Part shown: positions 16,196-24,305 of the stretch, piece by piece | How positions within the stretch are numbered: position 1 is the stretch's first letter | How the letters are laid out: the number at the start of each line of letters is the position of its first letter | NCBI GenBank assembly: GCA_019424245.1 | Contig: JAHYZV010000005.1 | Location: forward strand, 62,001-126,000 | Length of the DNA stretch: 64,000 bases | Reading direction: 5' to 3' | DNA from: Clostridiales bacterium | Lineage (GTDB): Bacteria; Bacillota; Clostridia; Lachnospirales; Lachnospiraceae | The notes under the pieces: model-generated | Database searches by the model: none | Told to the model about the DNA's origin: nothing | What the model saw: the letters and a program-made list of their open reading frames with translations, nothing else | Made by a program: the position numbers and the translations under genes

Positions 16196-16507
16196 ATGGA
16201 GAATAATAATCAGGAATATAACACAGTAACTCTTATGCTTGACGATAACACAGAATGTGAATGTGCAATAATACGCATATTCCCTGCTGGAGATAACGAC
16301 TATATCGCACTTCTTCCACTTGAGGGTGAAGCTGCAGACAACGATGAGGTATATCTTTACAGATACAAGGTTGAAGGCGACAACGAACCTGTACTTGAGA
16401 ATATTGAATCTGATGAAGAATATGAGCTTGTATCTGAAGCATTTGACGAAGAATTAGATGCTATGGAGTATGAAGATCTGTACGAAGAAGAGGATAACGA
16501 GCAGTAA
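16196..16507 (+). CDS. DUF1292 family protein
   Basis: A 103-residue, strongly acidic cytosolic protein of the DUF1292 family, common in Clostridia and of unknown function. The core TVTLMLDDNTECECAIIRIF, DYIALLPLEGE and VYLYRYK is typical, ending in an Asp/Glu-rich tail. The ATG has CGGAG six bases upstream. It lies alone on the plus strand, divergent from the Lrp-type gene. Its last 47 bases overlap the end of the convergent helicase gene. Confidence 0.88.
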   Translation: MENNNQEYNTVTLMLDDNTECECAIIRIFPAGDNDYIALLPLEGEAADNDEVYLYRYKVEGDNEPVLENIESDEEYELVSEAFDEELDAMEYEDLYEEEDNEQ

Positions 16508-18326
16508 GAAGTTCTTCTATAAAGCGTGAACGGGTTGTATCTTTGTTGTACCTCTGCTTGGGATACAGAAGATACAACTTTTCTTTCGCCCTCGTCATCG
16601 CAACATAAAAAAGTCTCCTCTCCTCTTCAATCTGCTCATCTAAAACCGCCTTATTATACGGTATTATTCCCTCACAGACATCCATTACCAGTACAATCTT
16701 ATATTCAAGACCTTTAGAGCCGTGCATTGTAAGCATATGCACACCGTCTGCTGTATTATTCTGTCTGTCTTTATCGCACTGCCTGATGTATTCTGCAATA
16801 CCATCAAGCCATTGTGACAGACTCATATACTGTGAAGCCCTGTGTGCCAGTTCATCAAGCACATTATATAATTCTTCCTTATCAGCCTTGTGTTCATATA
16901 TATAATTCCTTATATACTCATCATAACCAACACCCTTTCTTATATAATTAACAGCTGCAAATGGAGACATACTTCTTATCATACTAATATCAGACACCAG
17001 CTTTTCTACCTGTTTACTCATCTGTTCATTCCCCTCATAGCCTCTCTTCAATGCATTAATATCTGCCGGCTGTGTAATATATGAACGGCTTATATATCGG
17101 AGTGGCTTATTAATAATCCGCAGAAAGTCTATTCTTTCCCTGCTGCCAAGTGCTATCCTTATATATGTAAGAATATCCTTACTTATCCAGTGCTCATATA
17201 TATCCTGTACTGCCGAATAATCACAGCATGGAATCCCATCACTTTCAAGCCTTGACATATACATATTCCCAATTACATTTGTTCTTGATAACACAGCAAT
17301 GTCATCAGCAGCTATTCCAGTATCAATCAGTCTTCTTATCTCTGATACAAGAAATGCTTTCTCATCATTCAGACTGTTAAATTCATATACAGACACAGTA
17401 TCTCCTTGTGAATTGTACGTCGTTATATCTTTATAATAACGATGCTCATTCTCCTCTGCTACAGCCCTTGAAGCAAACACAATATTGCCCGTTGACCTGT
17501 AATTAATACACATGTCAATTCTCACTGCATCACTATAATACTTATTGAAATCTAACATTATCTGTGGAGCAGAACCCCTGAATCCATATATACTCTGGTC
17601 ATCATCCCCCACCACAAAAAGATTTCTGTATTCATCAGCAAGAATCCTCACGACATCAAACTGTGCCTTATTAATATCCTGAAATTCATCTATCAGAATG
17701 TACTTATACTTATTCTGCCACGCCCTCCTGTAATCTTCTCTCTGCATCAGAAGCTCGCGGCACTGTACAATCATATCATCAAAATCAATCAGATGTTTTC
17801 TTACAAGCATATCATCATATGCCCTATACATTATTCTAAAACTCTGTGGTGGAATACATCTGCTCTCATATTCATCTATATTAACAGCTTCACCCTTAAC
17901 ACAGCTTATCTCAGATAAAACACCAGCTACAGCTTCCTTCTCATCATCATACTCCAGTTCAAGCCTGCACATCTGGTCTTTCACGAATTCATGCTGTGTC
18001 TGCGGCTTAATAATACAGTGTGCAGAATAATTATATGCTGCCTTAAGTATTGTAAAAAATACTGCATGAAATGTGCCAAACGTCACTGCAGAGTTTCTGC
18101 CCTCTGACAACCCCTTAAACTTAAGCTTCATCTGTTCAGCAGCAGCCTTAGTAAATGTAATAACAAGAATATCTGATGGATTAACGCCGTACCTCTCAAT
18201 CAGATATCTTACCCTGTGTGTAAGAACCGTGGTCTTTCCAGAACCCGGTCCTGCAATTACCATGCACGGTCCTGTATTATGTTGTATAGCCTGAATCTGT
18301 GCTTCATTAAACTGCAAAAGCGGCAC
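16461..18326 (-). CDS. UvrD/PcrA-like superfamily 1 DNA helicase
   Basis: A 3'-5' ATP-dependent helicase of 621 residues, somewhat shorter than PcrA/UvrD (about 720). Motifs in order: Q motif FNEAQIQAIQH, Walker A AGPGSGKTTVLTHR near residue 25, Ia VITFTKAAAEQM, Walker B ILIDEFQDIN, motif III VVGDDDQSIYGFRGS, IV NYRSTGNI, V TMHGSKGLEYK and VI FYVAMTRAKEKLYLLYP. The C-terminal UvrD extension is mostly absent. The listed start is GTG (18326), but its AAGGGG lies right against it; a TTG at 18317 has better spacing, so the start is uncertain. GreA lies 91 bases upstream. The 3' end overlaps the DUF1292 gene on the other strand. Confidence 0.9.
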   Translation of the reverse strand: MPLLQFNEAQIQAIQHNTGPCMVIAGPGSGKTTVLTHRVRYLIERYGVNPSDILVITFTKAAAEQMKLKFKGLSEGRNSAVTFGTFHAVFFTILKAAYNYSAHCIIKPQTQHEFVKDQMCRLELEYDDEKEAVAGVLSEISCVKGEAVNIDEYESRCIPPQSFRIMYRAYDDMLVRKHLIDFDDMIVQCRELLMQREDYRRAWQNKYKYILIDEFQDINKAQFDVVRILADEYRNLFVVGDDDQSIYGFRGSAPQIMLDFNKYYSDAVRIDMCINYRSTGNIVFASRAVAEENEHRYYKDITTYNSQGDTVSVYEFNSLNDEKAFLVSEIRRLIDTGIAADDIAVLSRTNVIGNMYMSRLESDGIPCCDYSAVQDIYEHWISKDILTYIRIALGSRERIDFLRIINKPLRYISRSYITQPADINALKRGYEGNEQMSKQVEKLVSDISMIRSMSPFAAVNYIRKGVGYDEYIRNYIYEHKADKEELYNVLDELAHRASQYMSLSQWLDGIAEYIRQCDKDRQNNTADGVHMLTMHGSKGLEYKIVLVMDVCEGIIPYNKAVLDEQIEEERRLFYVAMTRAKEKLYLLYPKQRYNKDTTRSRFIEELLTARYPLLRTDLHTP

Positions 18327-18417
18327 CCCTTATAATAATCTTACGCAAACAAATGTATACTAAGATTATATAAGTATGCCGCCATTATGTCAACTTAATA
18401 ATATATTTTTTTATTTA

Positions 18418-18918
18418 TTAATAACTTGTTATACTATCATCAGAATCATCAGTATTAGATATACTCTTGATAACAACATAATATTCAACCTGTGGATTAA
18501 CCTGTACAAGCACCCTGTCACCCTTCTTATGCCCAAGAAGAGCCTTGCCAAGAGGCGACTCTATGCTGATCATACCGCTTAATGAATCAGCTCTGATTGT
18601 AGTAACAATTTTAATAGTCTCAGTACTTTCATCATCCTCATACAATACCTCAACCGTATTATTAACGCCAACCTCATCATCTGCTGATGAATCATCAATA
18701 ACAGTCGCATTCTTAATCGTTCTCTGCAGATATCTTATTCTGCTTTCATTCTTATTCTTAAATCTTTTCGCTGCATGATACTCGAAATTCTCACTTAAAT
18801 CTCCCTGAGCCCTTGTCTCCTTGACATCATCAAGTGCAGCCTTTCTTACCTCATGTATCCTGTACTCAATCTCTTCTTCCATCTTTTTGATATCATTCTT
18901 AGTAAGTTCGTGTCCCAT
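18418..18918 (-). CDS. greA: GreA/GreB-type transcription elongation factor
   Basis: A 166-residue factor that enters the RNA polymerase secondary channel and stimulates cleavage of backtracked RNA. The N-terminal coiled coil carries the acidic tip in QGDLSENFEYHAAK near residues 39-52. The C-terminal FKBP-like domain shows ISIESPLGKALLGHKKGD. The D-L-S-E-N-x-E-Y tip is intact, so cleavage activity is expected. Length is close to the usual 158. Start ATG follows GGATAG. An acidic tail (DDSDDS) is slightly unusual. Confidence 0.9.
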   Translation of the reverse strand: MGHELTKNDIKKMEEEIEYRIHEVRKAALDDVKETRAQGDLSENFEYHAAKRFKNKNESRIRYLQRTIKNATVIDDSSADDEVGVNNTVEVLYEDDESTETIKIVTTIRADSLSGMISIESPLGKALLGHKKGDRVLVQVNPQVEYYVVIKSISNTDDSDDSITSY

Positions 18919-18939
18919 ATCTATCCTTCTTTCTTACCT

Positions 18940-19518
18940 TTAATCATTGAAATAATACGAGTATATTTTGCCCTTTTAAGATACATTTTGCAAGTTTATT
19001 CTGTCTCGACTTTATTACTTGTCGGCTCATCAAGAAGCACGAATGGCGCGTCATGTAAAATGCTTTAGCAAGCCTGATTCTCTGCTTCTCTCCGCCTGAT
19101 AACATATCTCCCAGTTCACCGACATTAGTGTCGTATCCATCAGGAAGCTTTGATATGAAATCGGTACTGAAGCCTTTTTGCACGCCTCAATTATCTTCTC
19201 ATCTGTTGCGTCAAGCTTTGCAATTGTTGATTTACCGCTTCCGCTTCTTCCTGAAATTCCAATAATGCTTCCTTTTAGAACCGGAATTGATACATCAGAA
19301 ATTATAGTTTCCTCACCATATGAGAATGTAACATTTTCAGTAGCTGCACAATTAAATTCAACTTCCTCACAACCTGTGATATCCTTAGTTACCGGCTGTT
19401 CATCAAGAATATCCAACACTCTGTTTCCTGCTGCAAATGTGTTCTGCAATGTACTTCCAAGATTATCAAGTGCAACAATCGGTCCGAAAGAACTCATCAT
19501 TGCAACTACAGATACTAA
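18940..19518 (-). pseudogene. Decayed ABC transporter ATPase/permease gene
   Basis: Remains of an exporter-type ABC protein, broken several times. The first fragment (from 19518) enters in the last permease helix region (MMSSFGPIVALDNLG), so the whole 5' part is missing. It keeps Walker A GRSGSGKSTIAKL near 19230. It then jumps directly to DATDEKIIEACKKA, losing the segment with the Q-loop. A frameshift near 19180 moves to the frame carrying LPDGYDTNVGELG and the signature LSGGEKQRIRLAKAF (19183-19060). A second frameshift separates the Walker B LLDEPTSN (about 19030), soon followed by a stop. No functional product is possible. Confidence 0.9.
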
Positions 19519-20496
19519 TTATTTATCAATAGCCTTTATCGCTGCTTCTGCTTCTTTCACATCTTCTATCGATATCCCTAACATGTCTGCCGCTTCCTCA
19601 TATGTTCTTCCTGATAGGATATTCACTATTAATCTATAATTTCTTTCAATTGCTTTGCCAGCTCTGCTCTCCGCTTCATCAGCTTTTCGTTTTTCTTCTT
19701 CAGCTTTTCGTTTTTCTTCTTCAGCTTTTCGTTTTTCTTCTTCAGCAAGTTTCTTTGCTTCATCTGCCAGTTTCTTTGCTTCATCTGCCAGTTTCTTCGC
19801 TTCTATTGCTTCCTGTATTGAATTCTTTGCATATTCTTTAGCATAATCTTCTACTACCTTACACATTTCACTCTGACCTCCTTCTGTCTCCTTGAAATAG
19901 CTTATCGCATTGCTAATTTGTGGAAACTTATCATTATAAAACGCTTCTTTATTAAGCATTAACTGCAATAGTTCTGATTTGTCCGAGCCATCATTAACAC
20001 AAGTGTTTGCAAATATTATATCTTCTCCATCTTTCACTGGAACGTAACTTTCATCATTCTTCATACACCTTGTTACATGCGTCACTGTCTGATTATTCTT
20101 TAAGACATCATACTCAGATATATATACAATTGTAACATCTGGAATATTCTTAAAATCAGCACCTTTAGGTGTATATTTTGCTGTCAACGCTGCCGCATGA
20201 AATCTTGTCCTTCTGATATCATCATTGGAATTTCCCTTCTGCACCTCAACATTGCAATATCTTCCATCTTGTGTCATGCATAACGCGTCTAATGTTATTT
20301 CTCTTTGAAAGCTCTGAACCACACTCTGTACAGAAACCTTCACAACCTGTAAATGTGGCATATCAAGAAGTGTTCTTAATATTTCTTCACATACACCCGG
20401 CTTTTCTCCCATCAATCTAAACAGTGCGTCATCTATAATTCTAAGATTGGCTGCTGTTTCTTTTATTTCTTTTGAATATTCTTTTAAATTCCCCAT
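19519..20496 (-). CDS. PD-(D/E)XK nuclease of the transposase-associated (Rpn-like) type
   Basis: A 325-residue protein of the PD-(D/E)XK nuclease family often annotated as transposase; relatives include the recombination-promoting Rpn nucleases. The catalytic pattern is ITLDALCMTQDGRYCNVEVQ near residues 70-90 (D then E-x-Q). Residues about 225-280 form a highly regular heptad coiled coil (KKLADEA and EEKRKAE units) encoded by near-identical DNA repeats. The C-terminus has a small helix-turn-helix-like end (YEEAADMLGISIEDVKEAE). The ATG at 20496 is preferred over 20532 because GGGGAAGAG precedes it. Its stop directly abuts the truncated ABC gene. Confidence 0.85.
   Translation of the reverse strand: MGNLKEYSKEIKETAANLRIIDDALFRLMGEKPGVCEEILRTLLDMPHLQVVKVSVQSVVQSFQREITLDALCMTQDGRYCNVEVQKGNSNDDIRRTRFHAAALTAKYTPKGADFKNIPDVTIVYISEYDVLKNNQTVTHVTRCMKNDESYVPVKDGEDIIFANTCVNDGSDKSELLQLMLNKEAFYNDKFPQISNAISYFKETEGGQSEMCKVVEDYAKEYAKNSIQEAIEAKKLADEAKKLADEAKKLAEEEKRKAEEEKRKAEEEKRKADEAESRAGKAIERNYRLIVNILSGRTYEEAADMLGISIEDVKEAEAAIKAIDK
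19678..19805 (-). repeat. Short tandem repeats encoding the coiled coil
   Basis: Three adjacent near-identical 21-bp units encode AEEEKRK, next to three 21-bp units encoding ADEAKKL. Both sets stay in frame as heptads. Such repeats are prone to copy-number change. Confidence 0.85.
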
Positions 20497-20570
20497 ACTC
20501 TTCCCCTTTTTACTTACGGCAGGTAATACCACATATAAGGATAGAGTGATTTCATTTGTCTTATATATTT

Positions 20571-20600
20571 ATTATATACTACTCTTAAACCTATTTGCAA
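20571..20600 (-). promoter_or_regulatory. Promoter of the PD-(D/E)XK nuclease gene
   Basis: Minus-strand TTGCAA (20600-20595), an 18-base spacer and TATAAT (20576-20571), about 75 bases upstream of the chosen start. Confidence 0.65.
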
Positions 20601-20719
20601 TAGCATTCCCACCTTATTATCGCATTGCGTAACATTATTTATATAGTATATATCATATATCATTTCTAAAGTCAATATAACAGTTATTTTTATTGTATAA
20701 ATATATTTCATTATTTCTC

Positions 20720-20747
20720 TTGCACTTCCTCATAAATACGCTATAAT
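20720..20747 (+). promoter_or_regulatory. Promoter of tRNA-Pro
   Basis: TTGCAC (20720-20725), 16 bases and TATAAT (20742-20747); the mature tRNA begins 22 bases downstream. Confidence 0.85.
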
Positions 20748-20768
20748 ATATAAGTCGCATTTAAATAT

Positions 20769-20842
20769 CGGCGTGTGGCTCAGTTTGGTAGAGCGCGTGG
20801 TTCGGGACTACGAGGCCGCAGGTTCAAATCCTGTCACGCCGA
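20769..20842 (+). tRNA. tRNA-Pro (anticodon CGG)
   Basis: A 74-base cloverleaf. Acceptor arms CGGCGTG and CACGCCG pair fully. The D-arm is GCTCAGTTTGGTAGAGC. The anticodon stem CGTGG/CTACG encloses loop TTCGGGA, giving anticodon CGG for codon CCG. The T-arm contains GGTTCAAATCC. Discriminator is A and CCA is not encoded. It has its own promoter and terminator. Confidence 0.97.
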
Positions 20843-20850
20843 CTTATAAA

Positions 20851-20904
20851 AAGCTCATGCAGATTGAAGTAATCACATTTACCACAATCTGCATGAGTTT
20901 TTTA
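20851..20904 (+). terminator. Bidirectional terminator between tRNA-Pro and thiT
   Basis: A perfect 12-bp stem CTCATGCAGATT (20854-20865) with AATCTGCATGAG (20886-20897), then six T residues on the plus strand. A run of A residues on the other side gives a T-tract on the minus strand, so it can also end thiT transcription. Confidence 0.92.
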
Positions 20905-20923
20905 TATTATTTATCCAATTATT

Positions 20924-21589
20924 CTATACAATATTATTTTTTACATATGCCAGTGCTTTATTAACAGAAGGTAGGGATATAACTACAAGAGTTACCACTG
21001 CTTCAAGTCCGATATACGAGCCATTGTAAACAACTGAATAAAGTATCGCACTATTAAAAAATTCTGGTGTATACACAGCAAAGAATATCCAGCCAGACAA
21101 GAAAGAACATATAAATCTGCCTATAACTCCTATAATATATCCCTTCACTAGACCGTGTTTTGATTTAGAAAATACTCCTGACAACCCAAGTGCTCCAAAG
21201 CCTAATATATAATCAAGAAGCACCTGAGGAACATTCAGGATATATGGATCAAGTAATAACTGCAAAACTCCATATGCAATAGCTGCTGTCAGACCAGTCT
21301 TTATTCCATACCAGTATCCTATAAGCACTATGAATAACATACTGAACAGTGTTACAGAACCGCCCATTGGCAGTTTAATAACTTTAATCATGGAAGTCGC
21401 AACCGCAAGAGCCATAGCCATTGCTGCAAATGCAATATGTTTTACATTCAGTTTACTATTATTATCTCTTGCAAAACATCCTATAGTCATTAATAAGACA
21501 CAGACAATTATTAATACCACATATCCTGAACCTGTAATACCATATGAAACGCTGCCATCATCAAGTATTTTATTAACTAAAAAATTCAT
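20924..21589 (-). CDS. thiT: Thiamine ECF transporter substrate-binding component ThiT
   Basis: S-component of an energy-coupling-factor transporter that captures thiamine at the membrane; 221 residues with about six hydrophobic helices. It shows the family pattern MALAVATSMIKVIKLPMGGSVTLFSMLFI followed by YWYGIKTGLTAAIAYGVLQLL and a conserved DPYILNVPQVLLDY. The shared EcfA/EcfT energising module is not nearby, as is common. Start at 21589 chosen because AAGGAAGATT precedes it; a frame to 21613 has a weak site. No TPP riboswitch is visible in the short leader. Confidence 0.88.
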   Translation of the reverse strand: MNFLVNKILDDGSVSYGITGSGYVVLIIVCVLLMTIGCFARDNNSKLNVKHIAFAAMAMALAVATSMIKVIKLPMGGSVTLFSMLFIVLIGYWYGIKTGLTAAIAYGVLQLLLDPYILNVPQVLLDYILGFGALGLSGVFSKSKHGLVKGYIIGVIGRFICSFLSGWIFFAVYTPEFFNSAILYSVVYNGSYIGLEAVVTLVVISLPSVNKALAYVKNNIV

Positions 21590-21630
21590 AATCTTCCTTT
21601 CATTATCTCTCATTCTTTTATATCCCGTAA

Positions 21631-21659
21631 AGAATATCTACATTTTCACTAAAAGTCAA
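21631..21659 (-). promoter_or_regulatory. Promoter of thiT
   Basis: Minus-strand TTGACT (21659-21654), 17 bases, TATTCT (21636-21631). The leader would be only about 35 bases, leaving no room for a thiamine pyrophosphate riboswitch. Confidence 0.7.
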
Positions 21660-21663
21660 GCAT

Positions 21664-21703
21664 TAAAAAAGAGAGCAACAGGTTTTTATCACCTGTTGCT
21701 CTC
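21664..21703 (-). terminator. Intrinsic terminator of the GGGtGRT operon
   Basis: A 13-bp perfect stem, GAGAGCAACAGGT (21703-21691 on the minus strand) with ACCTGTTGCTCTC (21683-21671), then seven T residues. It lies 25 bases after the GGGtGRT stop. Confidence 0.95.
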
Positions 21704-21727
21704 CAATATTTTGTCAATTACTTTTTA

Positions 21728-22738
21728 TTAGAATTTACCGTTCTTAGCAGCTTCCTCAATCGAAACAGCTACAGCTACAGTAGCACCAACCATAGGGTTG
21801 TTACCCATTCCGATTAATCCCATCATTTCAACGTGAGCTGGAACTGATGAAGAACCTGCGAACTGAGCATCTGAGTGCATACGTCCCATAGTATCTGTCA
21901 TACCATAAGAAGCAGGACCTGCTGCCATGTTATCTGGGTGAAGTGTACGACCTGTACCACCACCTGAAGCTACTGAAAAGTACTTCTTTCCAGCTTCAAG
22001 TCTTTCCTTCTTATATGTACCTGCAACTGGATGCTGGAATCTTGTAGGGTTTGTTGAGTTACCTGTGATAGATATATCAACATTCTCCTTCCACATGATT
22101 GCAACACCTTCTGTTACATCGTTAGCGCCATAGCAGTTAACCTTAGAACGAAGACCATCTGAATATGCTGTTCTAGAGATTTCCTTTACTTCGCCTGTTG
22201 AATAATCCATCTCTGTCTCAACGAATGTGAATCCGTTAATTCTTGAGATAATCTTAGCAGCATCCTTACCAAGACCGTTAAGGATAACTCTAAGAGGTTT
22301 CTGTCTAACCTTGTTAGCCTTCTCTGCGATACCAATAGCACCCTCAGCAGCAGCGAATGATTCATGACCTGCTAAGAAAGCGAAACATTCTGTATCTTCT
22401 TCAAGAAGCATCTTACCAAGGTTACCATGTCCAAGACCAACCTTTCTCTGGTCAGCAACTGAACCTGGAATACAGAATGCCTGAAGACCTTCACCGATAG
22501 CTGCAGCAGCTTCTGAAGCCTTTCTTGCACCCTTCTTGATAGCGATTGCTGCACCTACTGTGTAAGCCCAGCATGCATTTTCAAAACAAATTGGCTGGAT
22601 ACCCTTAACCATAGCATATACATCTAATCCGGCATCCTTAGTAATCTTTTCAGCTTCTTCAATACTAGCTATACCATAGCTGTTAAGAACTGAAGTAATC
22701 TTATCTATTCTTCTCTCATATGATTCAAATAAAGCCAT
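21728..22738 (-). CDS. GGGtGRT protein (uncharacterised family)
   Basis: A 336-residue cytosolic protein named for its motif; here SVASGGGTGRTLHPDN lies near residues 258-273. Other conserved-looking, glycine-rich stretches are GLGHGNLGKMLLEEDTE, VILNGLGKDAAKII and GLIGMGNNPMVGATV. Cysteines occur near residues 51, 56, 89, 118 and 201. No biochemical function is known to me. It sits 14 bases after a NifU-like scaffold gene with a strong AGGAGG site, so the two are co-expressed at similar levels. The context suggests an iron-sulfur or sulfur-related role; this is inference. The strong terminator marks the operon end. Confidence 0.88.
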   Translation of the reverse strand: MALFESYERRIDKITSVLNSYGIASIEEAEKITKDAGLDVYAMVKGIQPICFENACWAYTVGAAIAIKKGARKASEAAAAIGEGLQAFCIPGSVADQRKVGLGHGNLGKMLLEEDTECFAFLAGHESFAAAEGAIGIAEKANKVRQKPLRVILNGLGKDAAKIISRINGFTFVETEMDYSTGEVKEISRTAYSDGLRSKVNCYGANDVTEGVAIMWKENVDISITGNSTNPTRFQHPVAGTYKKERLEAGKKYFSVASGGGTGRTLHPDNMAAGPASYGMTDTMGRMHSDAQFAGSSSVPAHVEMMGLIGMGNNPMVGATVAVAVSIEEAAKNGKF

Positions 22739-22752
22739 TCTAATTATCCTCC

Positions 22753-23457
22753 TTACTTAACTTCTTCATCTGTTCTTGGGTCAATAATCTTAACAGCATC
22801 TGCAACTCTTCCGTACTGTCCGCAAGCCTTCTCATATGCTGTTGTAGGGTCATCACCCTTCTTAATGAAGTCTGTCATCTTACCAAGGCTGACAAACTTG
22901 TAACCGATAATCTGGTTGTCCTTATCAAGGGCGATACCTGTTACATAACCTTCAGCCATCTCAAGGTAACGAGGACCTTTCTTTAATGTACCATACATAG
23001 TACCAACCTGAGAACGAAGTCCCTTACCAAGATCTTCAAGACCGGCACCAACTGCAAGTCCACCCTCAGAGAATGCGCTCTGAGTTCTTCCGTAAACGAT
23101 CTGTAAGAATAACTCTCTCATAGCTGTGTTAATTGCATCACAGACAAGGTCAGTGTTAAGAGCTTCCATAACTGTAAGTCCTGGTAAAATCTCTGCTGCC
23201 ATAGCTGCTGAATGTGTCATACCTGAACATCCGATAGTCTCAACTAAAGCTTCCTGAATGATACCTTCCTTAACATTAAGAGTAAGCTTACATGCACCCT
23301 GCTGAGGAGCACACCAGCCTACACCATGTGTAAAACCTGAAATATCTTCAACCTTCTTATTCTGTACCCATTTACCTTCTGTTGGCACTGGAGCTGCTCC
23401 ATGATGAACGCCCTGTGCTACTGGACACATATTCTCTACTTCCTGTGTGTAAATCAT
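22753..23457 (-). CDS. NifU/IscU-like iron-sulfur cluster scaffold protein
   Basis: A 234-residue protein of the iron-sulfur assembly scaffold type. Visible cysteines are in ENMCPVAQG, GWCAPQQGACKL, ETIGCSGMTHSAAMAAEIL (the clearest NifU-N-like motif) and EKACGQYGRV. It is longer than canonical IscU/SufU (about 130-150), with extra N- and C-terminal segments, so it is a divergent form. It is first gene of the operon with GGGtGRT. The ATG at 23457 is preferred over 23481 because AAAGGAG lies eight bases before it. Confidence 0.82.
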   Translation of the reverse strand: MIYTQEVENMCPVAQGVHHGAAPVPTEGKWVQNKKVEDISGFTHGVGWCAPQQGACKLTLNVKEGIIQEALVETIGCSGMTHSAAMAAEILPGLTVMEALNTDLVCDAINTAMRELFLQIVYGRTQSAFSEGGLAVGAGLEDLGKGLRSQVGTMYGTLKKGPRYLEMAEGYVTGIALDKDNQIIGYKFVSLGKMTDFIKKGDDPTTAYEKACGQYGRVADAVKIIDPRTDEEVK

Positions 23458-23500
23458 CTTATTACTCCTTTCGTAATTCATAGTGTTTACTATAAATGAA

Positions 23501-23521
23501 ACGACGGCCAGAAGCCGTCGT
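23501..23521 (-). terminator. Hairpin between the glmS operon and the NifU-like gene
   Basis: ACGACGGC and GCCGTCGT form an 8-bp GC-rich stem with a five-base loop, followed on the minus strand by TTTCATTT. It is either a weak terminator for the upstream operon or a hairpin in the leader of the NifU-like gene. Confidence 0.5.
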
Positions 23522-23610
23522 CCAAGCCTTGACTATTTTCTCACAAACTTTTGCATTAGTCAATGTGAGACACAACATTTTTACATTAATAAAACAAAAA
23601 TTTCACATAA

Positions 23611-24282
23611 TTATCTCTTAGTTACTACTTCGCCCTGCTTCTTATATATAGAACCTGCCGGAATAAAGCCTCTTACGCTTGAAAGCGGATAAATATTACT
23701 CTCTCTTCCAACAATTGTTCCAGGATTAAGTACGCTGCCACAGCCAACCTCAACATTATCTCCAAGAAAAGCACCAATCTTTTTGATACCTGTATCAATA
23801 TTGCAGTCAGGTCCTTTAATAGTAATAAGCTTCTTGTCAGACTTAACATTAGAAGTTATAGAGCCCGCTCCCATATGAGCCTTGAATCCAAGAATTGAAT
23901 CTCCAACATAATTATAATGTGGAACCTGTACCTTATTAAAAAGAATTACATTCTTAAGCTCAGTTGAATTACCAACAACAGCGCCTTCACCTACAATAGC
24001 TTTTCCACGGATAAATGCACAGTGTCTTACCTCGGCATCTTTACCGATAATTGCAGGTCCTGCAATATAAGCTGATGGAAATACATTTGCAGTTCTGTGA
24101 ACCCATATATTCTCCCCACGCTTCTCATATTCATCTTCTGGCAGTGCATTGCCAAGTTCTACAATAAAATCACCAATCTTCACAAGTACTTCCCATGGAT
24201 ATGTACAGTCTTCAAATACCTTTGCTGCAATAGTCTCATTAAGGTCATACAGATTACTTATCTTTAATGCATCATTATTCAT
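23611..24282 (-). CDS. Left-handed beta-helix protein related to the GlmU C-terminal domain
   Basis: A 223-residue hexapeptide-repeat protein. Residues 1-60 are a helical lead; residues about 65-205 contain imperfect hexapeptide turns (VFPSAYIAGPAIIGKDAEV, AIVGEGAVVGNSTEL, VGDSILGFKAHMGAGSITSN, LGDNVEVGCGSVLNPGTIVG). These resemble the acetyltransferase half of GlmU, including NST-L and Y-x-G-D. The nucleotidyltransferase half, with its GxGTRM loop, is absent, so the frequent label pyrophosphorylase is not supported. It lies 23 bases after glmS and may act on glucosamine phosphate or another sugar nucleotide; this is inference. Confidence 0.75.
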   Translation of the reverse strand: MNNDALKISNLYDLNETIAAKVFEDCTYPWEVLVKIGDFIVELGNALPEDEYEKRGENIWVHRTANVFPSAYIAGPAIIGKDAEVRHCAFIRGKAIVGEGAVVGNSTELKNVILFNKVQVPHYNYVGDSILGFKAHMGAGSITSNVKSDKKLITIKGPDCNIDTGIKKIGAFLGDNVEVGCGSVLNPGTIVGRESNIYPLSSVRGFIPAGSIYKKQGEVVTKR

Positions 24283-24305
24283 ATCAAATATCCTCTTTAT
24301 ATCAA

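Noticed and set aside
19178..19639. Plus-strand open frame across the ABC remnant
   Set aside because: It is antisense to recognisable Walker A and signature motifs of the decayed transporter and has no family match.
18940..20532. Intact insertion sequence containing the PD-(D/E)XK gene
   Set aside because: No terminal inverted repeats or target-site duplication could be found around the gene.
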